From contig CACWZA010000006.1 in assembly GCA_902765215.1 (NCBI GenBank), positions 1-64,000 on the forward strand: a stretch of DNA of 64,000 nucleotides. The letters are read 5' to 3'. A model generated the notes under the pieces. That model was not told where the DNA came from. It saw only the letters and a program-made list of their open reading frames with translations, and did not search any database. Source of the DNA: an uncultured bacterium (lineage in GTDB: Bacteria > Cyanobacteriota > Vampirovibrionia > Gastranaerophilales > Gastranaerophilaceae). Of this stretch, positions 59,904 to 64,000 are shown one piece after another; positions within the stretch are counted from its first letter, which is position 1, and every line of letters begins with the position of its first letter. A program made the position numbers and the translations under genes.

Positions 59904-61454
59904 ATGAGTGAAACCTATCTGTACAAAAGAAATTTAAACAAAGAAACCGATTATAATGTGTGGTTTGCATTCCCTGAATGTGATTCCTTTTCACTATCAT
60001 CAATTGGCTATTTATGGCTTTATAAAGAAATTGACGAAAGCGAAAACATTCAGGTAGAACGGCTTTGTACAGATACGGCATCAACCCGTATAAAACCGCA
60101 GGAAGTTGATGCCATAGGTTTTTCATTCACATTTGATATGGATTTTATAAATATTTTTAAGATTTTAGAAAGATACAATATCCCTCTCAAATCAAAAGAC
60201 CGTAACGAAAACCACCCGATTATATTTGCAGGAGGTCCCGTTCTGACTGCAAACCCTGAGCCGTATAAAGATATTTTTGATTTTATTGTAGTTGGTGACG
60301 GGGAGGGGATAAATCTTAATGCGATAAATATTTGCAGAGAACATAAATACAAAAAATCTGATAAAACCGCTCTATTAAAAGATCTGTCGACAGTTGACGG
60401 GATATATGTTCCGTATCTTCACACACTTGATAACCCTGCAAAAAAATCACATTCAAAACTGTCTGAGTGTATCCACACAGCAATATTAAGTGATAAAAGT
60501 TTCTTCCAAAACACATTTATTATTGAAACTTCACGAGGTTGTTCAAATTGCTGCGGGTTCTGTATTGCATCATACCTGAACCTTCCCGTCAGATTTGTAG
60601 AATACGAAAAAATAATTGAAACCATTGAACTTGGGCTGAAACATACAAACAAACTTGCACTTCTTGGTGCATTGGTGAGTGCGCATCCGAGATTTGAAGA
60701 TATCTGTAAATATATCTATGATAAAATTCAGTCAGGACAACCAATTGAAATGAGTATATCATCAATGAGAGCAAACACTCTTACCCCAAATATTGTAAAA
60801 ACCCTCGTTGCAGCAGGGCAGAAGAATATTACAATAGCAATCGAAGCGGCGACAGAAAGACTGCGTAAGGTTGTTAATAAAAACATAACGGAAGAAGAAA
60901 TTTTTAATGCGGTAAGAATATCAAAAGAAAACGGGTTGAAAGGCATAAAAATATACGCTATGCTCGGACTCCCGACCGAAACAGAGGACGATGTACAAGA
61001 ATTTATACGACTGGCAAAAGACCTAAAACGTGAGTTTAAAGGGTTTGATATAACGTTTTCCTTCTCAACATTTGTACCTAAACCGCACACCCCATTGCAA
61101 TGGACTGCAAGAGAGGATACAAAATCATTGGAGAAAAAAATCAACTATCTTCAAAAAGAGTTTCATAAAATAGGAATTAATGCACGATTTTCAAGCGCGA
61201 AATGGGATTACTACCAAACCCTGTTATCCAGAGGGGACAGCACCTTAACCGACTATATTATCGAAGTTTATAAACAGGGCGGAAAAATCGGTGCATACAA
61301 ATCTGCCGCTAAGAAGTTAAACATCGACACAGATAAGTTTGTCACCCGTGGATTTGATACAGAAAATTTTATCCCCCCTTGGGATATTGTTGATATAAAT
61401 CCAAGAAGGGATATTTTATTAAAAGAATATAATCGTCTTATGAAGAATGCCTGA
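59904..61454 (+). CDS. Radical SAM protein with B12-binding-like N-terminal domain
   Basis: The 516-aa protein has an N-terminal Rossmann-like region of about 190 residues (FSFTFDMDFINIFKILERYN, IIFAGGPVLTANPEPYKDIF, VVGDGEG) in the position of a cobalamin-binding domain but without the DxHxxG motif. The radical SAM cluster motif is SRGCSNCCGFCIASYLNLP (Cys-x3-Cys-x2-Cys, near residue 211). GTxx-type and SISSMRANTLTPNIVKTLVA segments follow, with EAATERLRKVVNKNITEEEI, as in the TIGR03960-like group. The ATG follows the transporter's stop at once. Its reaction is unknown; methylthiolation or a tRNA/lipid modification is possible. Confidence 0.85.
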   Translation: MSETYLYKRNLNKETDYNVWFAFPECDSFSLSSIGYLWLYKEIDESENIQVERLCTDTASTRIKPQEVDAIGFSFTFDMDFINIFKILERYNIPLKSKDRNENHPIIFAGGPVLTANPEPYKDIFDFIVVGDGEGINLNAINICREHKYKKSDKTALLKDLSTVDGIYVPYLHTLDNPAKKSHSKLSECIHTAILSDKSFFQNTFIIETSRGCSNCCGFCIASYLNLPVRFVEYEKIIETIELGLKHTNKLALLGALVSAHPRFEDICKYIYDKIQSGQPIEMSISSMRANTLTPNIVKTLVAAGQKNITIAIEAATERLRKVVNKNITEEEIFNAVRISKENGLKGIKIYAMLGLPTETEDDVQEFIRLAKDLKREFKGFDITFSFSTFVPKPHTPLQWTAREDTKSLEKKINYLQKEFHKIGINARFSSAKWDYYQTLLSRGDSTLTDYIIEVYKQGGKIGAYKSAAKKLNIDTDKFVTRGFDTENFIPPWDIVDINPRRDILLKEYNRLMKNA

Positions 61455-62312
61455 TTATTGTGGTGGAGGCTGATTTCGCTTAGCAGCTTCTTCTTCCTCT
61501 TTTTGTCTGCGCAATTCTTCTTGTTGTTTCATTTCTTCCTGATTGATTGACTTAGAATCATCGCCTGTTTTAAGAGTTGGATCTTCTTCATCAGGATCTT
61601 TAGGCGGTTCACCAACATCTTCAGGGTTAGTTCCGTCTACATTTCCGCTATCATCACTAGGAGGAGCGCCGTTAGGGCCGCCTGTACCGTCCGCACCGCC
61701 TGCCCCATCAGTTGGGTTCTCTGCTGATAACATTCCTTCACCTGTCGGCTGACCTCCGCCAATACCGTCAAGGTTAAAGTTTAATGATATTTCAGAGCCC
61801 GGCCCGAGTCCGCCCGTCAGATTGAGAACATCAGAACCTGAGAATCTTGGTTTCCCTTGTGATTGTCCGCTGGCTGCATTATCAGGAGAATCACTGCTGT
61901 CAGAACCTGAAGGCTGTTGTATTGCACCCGGAGTTGTAACAGGAGCACCACCGATAGCGGAAGGAGCACCCGGCTGAATATTCGGATTATTCACATCCAT
62001 TCCCGGAGCATTGAAAACAGATCCACTCATAGAATTTGGATCAGCATCATTAACAAGACTCGTACCACCGCTGGATGCAGCAGAAGACGAAGCCGTTGTA
62101 AATCTTTGGACACCGTTTGGAGTATTTGCACTAGGATCAACACCAAATATACTGTTGGTGTTATACTTCTCGTTAAACTTGGCTGCACTGCCCTCGTCCT
62201 GATCAGGAGGGGTTACTTCCACCTGAGGAACACCTGCATTTTGCTCCTCGAGTCGCTTTCGCCTAAGCTCTTCGAGATCGTTTGAATATCCTGTATTAAA
62301 TGAAATACTCAT
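61455..62312 (-). CDS. Orphan Gly/Pro-rich protein, 285 aa, beginning MSISFNT
   Basis: ATG at 62312, preceded by AAAGGATTG, is the chosen start; a TTG frame reaching 62357 has no site. The protein begins MSISFNTGYSNDLEELRRKR, is low-complexity from about residue 65 to 235 with Gly, Ser, Pro and Asn, and ends in an acidic stretch and a charged helix (EEMKQQEELRRQKEEEEAAK). No signal peptide is seen. The first residues match those of the helical-repeat orphan at 8479. The CATG-rich element lies about 68 bases upstream. It is convergent with the radical SAM gene, with no gap. Confidence 0.6.
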   Translation of the reverse strand: MSISFNTGYSNDLEELRRKRLEEQNAGVPQVEVTPPDQDEGSAAKFNEKYNTNSIFGVDPSANTPNGVQRFTTASSSAASSGGTSLVNDADPNSMSGSVFNAPGMDVNNPNIQPGAPSAIGGAPVTTPGAIQQPSGSDSSDSPDNAASGQSQGKPRFSGSDVLNLTGGLGPGSEISLNFNLDGIGGGQPTGEGMLSAENPTDGAGGADGTGGPNGAPPSDDSGNVDGTNPEDVGEPPKDPDEEDPTLKTGDDSKSINQEEMKQQEELRRQKEEEEAAKRNQPPPQ

Positions 62313-62380
62313 AACAATCCTTTGTTTTTTGCTCTCTATAAATATAAAGTTTTTCAAAAACCCTCAATTTCAGAGGTTTA

Positions 62381-62406
62381 GCATGTTGTAACATGTCTTA
62401 ACATGC
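62381..62406 (-). promoter_or_regulatory. CATG-rich upstream element, copy between two divergent genes
   Basis: Minus strand: GCATGTTAAGACATGTTAC, then AACATGC. It matches 58082-58110 apart from a three-A gap. It lies between the orphan at 62312 (minus) and the DMT-like gene at 62439 (plus) and could act on both. Confidence 0.65.
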
Positions 62407-62426
62407 GGGGAAACAATAATTTATAG

Positions 62427-62432
62427 TATAAT
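62427..62432 (+). promoter_or_regulatory. -10 box of the DMT-like gene placed for a leaderless transcript
   Basis: TATAAT, six bases, then ATG at 62439. No ribosome binding site. Confidence 0.65.
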
Positions 62433-62438
62433 TATTTT

Positions 62439-62777
62439 ATGTTAAGAGCATTTTTACCGATAATATTATTAACTATATCTAACATATTTATGACATTTGC
62501 CTGGTACGGACATTTGAAATTCAAAAGTACCGCATTATGGATAGTAATTCTTGTGAGCTGGGGGATAGCCCTTTTTGAATACTGTTTTCAGGTTCCCGCA
62601 AACAGAATCGGGCATGGGGTATACACGGCAGCACAGTTAAAAACTATACAGGAAGTTATAACCCTTGTCGTCTTTTCTGTATTTTCCGTACTTTACCTGA
62701 AAGAAGAATTCCGCTGGAACTACCTTGTAGGCTTCCTTTTCATAGTACTTGCGGTATTTTTTATATTTAAAAAGTAG
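62439..62777 (+). CDS. DMT-superfamily small membrane protein (DUF486)
   Basis: The 112-aa protein has four membrane helices (LRAFLPIILLTISNIFMTFA, TALWIVILVSWGIALFEYCF, TIQEVITLVVFSVFSVLYLK, NYLVGFLFIVLAVFFIFKK) and the PANRIGHG-YTAAQLK motif typical of DUF486. The family is related to small drug/metabolite transporters and probably works as a dimer. TATAAT lies six bases before the ATG. Confidence 0.9.
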   Translation: MLRAFLPIILLTISNIFMTFAWYGHLKFKSTALWIVILVSWGIALFEYCFQVPANRIGHGVYTAAQLKTIQEVITLVVFSVFSVLYLKEEFRWNYLVGFLFIVLAVFFIFKK

Positions 62778-62971
62778 CAAAAATTCTATTGTTACAATTG
62801 TTACAAAAAAGTCAATTTTCTGAGAAAAAAATACTTTATATAAGTGGGATAAGTTATAGAGTATTAATACTGTTTCAGAAGATGGATATCTTATAATTGA
62901 TATTCATATAACGAAATTGTATCGATACATTTATAGAGTATTATCGAAAATTTAATATAAAGGGAATTACT
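62778..62971 (+). promoter_or_regulatory. Palindrome-rich promoter region of the 81-aa gene
   Basis: Two perfect 12-bp palindromes, AGTATTAATACT (62860-62871) and TGTATCGATACA (62918-62929), and a direct repeat TTATAGAGTATTA (62854-62866 and 62931-62943) lie before the gene at 62972. GTTACAAAAAA and TACTTTATATAAG are also present. The pattern suggests a dimeric regulator. Confidence 0.5.
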
Positions 62972-63217
62972 ATGTCGATTGGAGCAAAAGACAAGATTGA
63001 CAAACTTCTTGTCAAAAAGTATGCACAACAACAGGTGGACAATCACGAAATGGGCGTAACCGCCATGGTCTCACCTGAGAAGATGATGGACGCAATGAAC
63101 GATTATGCGGCAGTCCACAGAAATATAATGTTTATGTCCAACAGAATAAACGATATATGTGCCGGCTTAAAGGCAAAGGCGAGGTACAGCAGCCACTTGC
63201 AGGCTCGGGCCTCATAA
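62972..63217 (+). CDS. Small orphan protein, 81 aa
   Basis: The product starts MSIGAKDKIDKLLVKKYAQQ, is helical and charged, with Met-rich helices (MDAMNDYAAVHRNIMFMSNR) and no signal peptide. AAAGGGA precedes the ATG. The upstream region is packed with palindromes and shares GTTACAAAAAA and ACTTTATATAA with the orphan at 58182. Size and helical content resemble small type III-type secreted or chaperone proteins, but that is only a guess. Confidence 0.6.
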   Translation: MSIGAKDKIDKLLVKKYAQQQVDNHEMGVTAMVSPEKMMDAMNDYAAVHRNIMFMSNRINDICAGLKAKARYSSHLQARAS

Positions 63218-63255
63218 CAGATTTTATATTTTTTATACCCCATCCCCCAAATAAA

Positions 63256-63290
63256 GAAACGGCGAACATTTTGTCCGCCGTTTCATTTTT
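63256..63290. terminator. Bidirectional terminator before ftsZ 3' end
   Basis: GAAACGGCG and CGCCGTTTC form the stem with inner GAACA/TGTTC-like pairing, T-rich flanks on the plus side and A/T-rich on the minus side. Confidence 0.75.
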
Positions 63291-63305
63291 TAATTTATAA
63301 CTTAT

Positions 63306-64000
63306 TTACTTCTTTAAGAAATCAGGGATTTCAATATTAGTAAATGTGTTTGAAGTTATAGGAGGTAAGGCAGGACCTTGTGCTCCTGAAGCGATTGTAG
63401 ATGTTTGAGTTGAATCGCTGCTGCTTCCGCTGCTGAATGGTGAGAAGATTGAACCTATATCAGGAGTATTCAATGCTCCTCTTGATGAAATAGCAGGAGT
63501 TTGAGGTTTCAATTCAGAACCTGTAGCAATAACGGTGATAGAAATTTCACCTTGGCTGTTATCATCAATTGAAGTACCGATAATAACTCTTGCATCATCC
63601 AATACAGCTTCGTTAATCAGGTTGATAGCATCAGTCAGTTCATACAATGTCATATCAGGGCCGCCCTTAACATTAACGATAAGACCGCCTGCACCCTGAA
63701 TAGATGTTTCAAGCAAGTTAGAGTTGATAGCAATCTTAGCTGCTTCAACTGCTCTGCCTTCACCTGAACCAACACCGATACCCATAACTGCAGAACCTGA
63801 TGACTGCATTACACTCTTAACATCGGCAAAGTCAACGTTAATCAAGCCCGGACGAGTGATGATATCAGAGATACCCTGAACACCTCTCAAAAGGACTTCA
63901 TCAACAATAACGAATGCATTTTGTACGCCCATTTTGTTATCAGCAACTTCTAACAATTTATCGTTAGGGATAACCAATAACGAGTCAACAGATTCTTTAA
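63306..64000 (-). CDS. ftsZ: Cell division protein FtsZ, C-terminal part (runs off the window edge)
   Basis: About 231 residues of FtsZ are visible, the rest being beyond the right edge. The T7-loop region and C-terminal domain are clear: VIPNDKLLEVADNKMGVQNA, NVDFADVKSVMQSSGSAVMG with the catalytic NxDFAD, GEGRAVEAAKIAINSNLLET, ITVIATG, then a Ser/Thr-rich linker and the conserved C-terminal peptide IEIPDFLKK, which binds SepF or FtsA. The gene ends with its own terminator. The pairing with sepF (9885) agrees with a SepF-dependent divisome. Confidence 0.96.
   Translation of the reverse strand, partial: KESVDSLLVIPNDKLLEVADNKMGVQNAFVIVDEVLLRGVQGISDIITRPGLINVDFADVKSVMQSSGSAVMGIGVGSGEGRAVEAAKIAINSNLLETSIQGAGGLIVNVKGGPDMTLYELTDAINLINEAVLDDARVIIGTSIDDNSQGEISITVIATGSELKPQTPAISSRGALNTPDIGSIFSPFSSGSSSDSTQTSTIASGAQGPALPPITSNTFTNIEIPDFLKK

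Overview
The window reads as chromosomal DNA from a low-GC, fermentative, non-photosynthetic relative of the cyanobacteria, most likely a gut Gastranaerophilales/Melainabacteria (Vampirovibrionia) genome. This is inference from gene content: a YggS-SepF pair together with FtsZ, AMIN-like envelope proteins, a prepilin, NifU/NifS, a trimeric [FeFe] hydrogenase, a DXS, many orphan EF-hand or secreted proteins, and no photosynthesis genes. No rRNA, phage, transposase or CRISPR is visible. Coding density is high and most orphan genes are short and lineage-specific in appearance.

Layout. 1-3.2 kb: a truncated RTX protein preceded by a probable structured RNA, an orphan secreted-protein gene, and a degenerate array of tRNA-Gly 3'-end copies beside the real tRNA-Gly. 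3.3-11.1 kb: HU, ProRS, an AMIN-like protein, a CinA-type amidase, an MgtE_N/FliG-like orphan, TsaE-TsaB, YggS-SepF. 11.1-18.6 kb: an intergenic zone with small-RNA candidates and a hairpin repeat, a transglutaminase-like/beta-barrel protein, RpsO, an EF-hand protein, a large AMIN-like protein and a solute-binding lipoprotein. 18.7-25.4 kb: LOG protein, prepilin, PHP phosphatase, YmdB and RNase Y in one minus-strand run, then DXS. 25.5-35.5 kb: orphans, a YkgJ-type cysteine cluster protein, the NifU-NifS-small protein operon, an exported MEMO-AMMECR1 fusion, a bifunctional-nuclease-domain protein and RuvB. 36.4-40.5 kb: HydC-HydB-HydA, an NADH-linked, probably electron-bifurcating [FeFe] hydrogenase. 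40.6-49.4 kb: RlmD-type methyltransferase, orphans, a MIF-family protein, MurQ, and a second array of tRNA 3'-end copies at tRNA-Phe. 49.6-64 kb: IF3 with a non-canonical start, EF-hand protein, HExxH peptidase, CutA, FAD oxidase, a long coiled-coil protein, Era, an AI-2E-type exporter, a radical SAM protein, orphans sharing an upstream element, a DMT-like protein and the 3' part of ftsZ.

Housekeeping themes are translation (ProRS, RpsO, IF3, two tRNAs, Era, RlmD, TsaB/TsaE), RNA turnover (RNase Y, YmdB), division (SepF, FtsZ), Fe-S assembly feeding the hydrogenase (NifU/NifS), and wall recycling (MurQ).

The most unusual signals lie between or at the edges of genes: (1) arrays of tRNA 3' ends separated by terminator-like and covarying hairpins at two different tRNA loci; (2) a -10 box placed about six bases before the ATG of at least seven genes, including ruvB, era and rlmD, which implies leaderless mRNAs; (3) an ATA start codon for infC; (4) a CATG-rich element shared by the promoters of two orphan genes; (5) a short N-terminal motif that recurs on orphan proteins and also extends MurQ; (6) several unassigned structured-RNA candidates.
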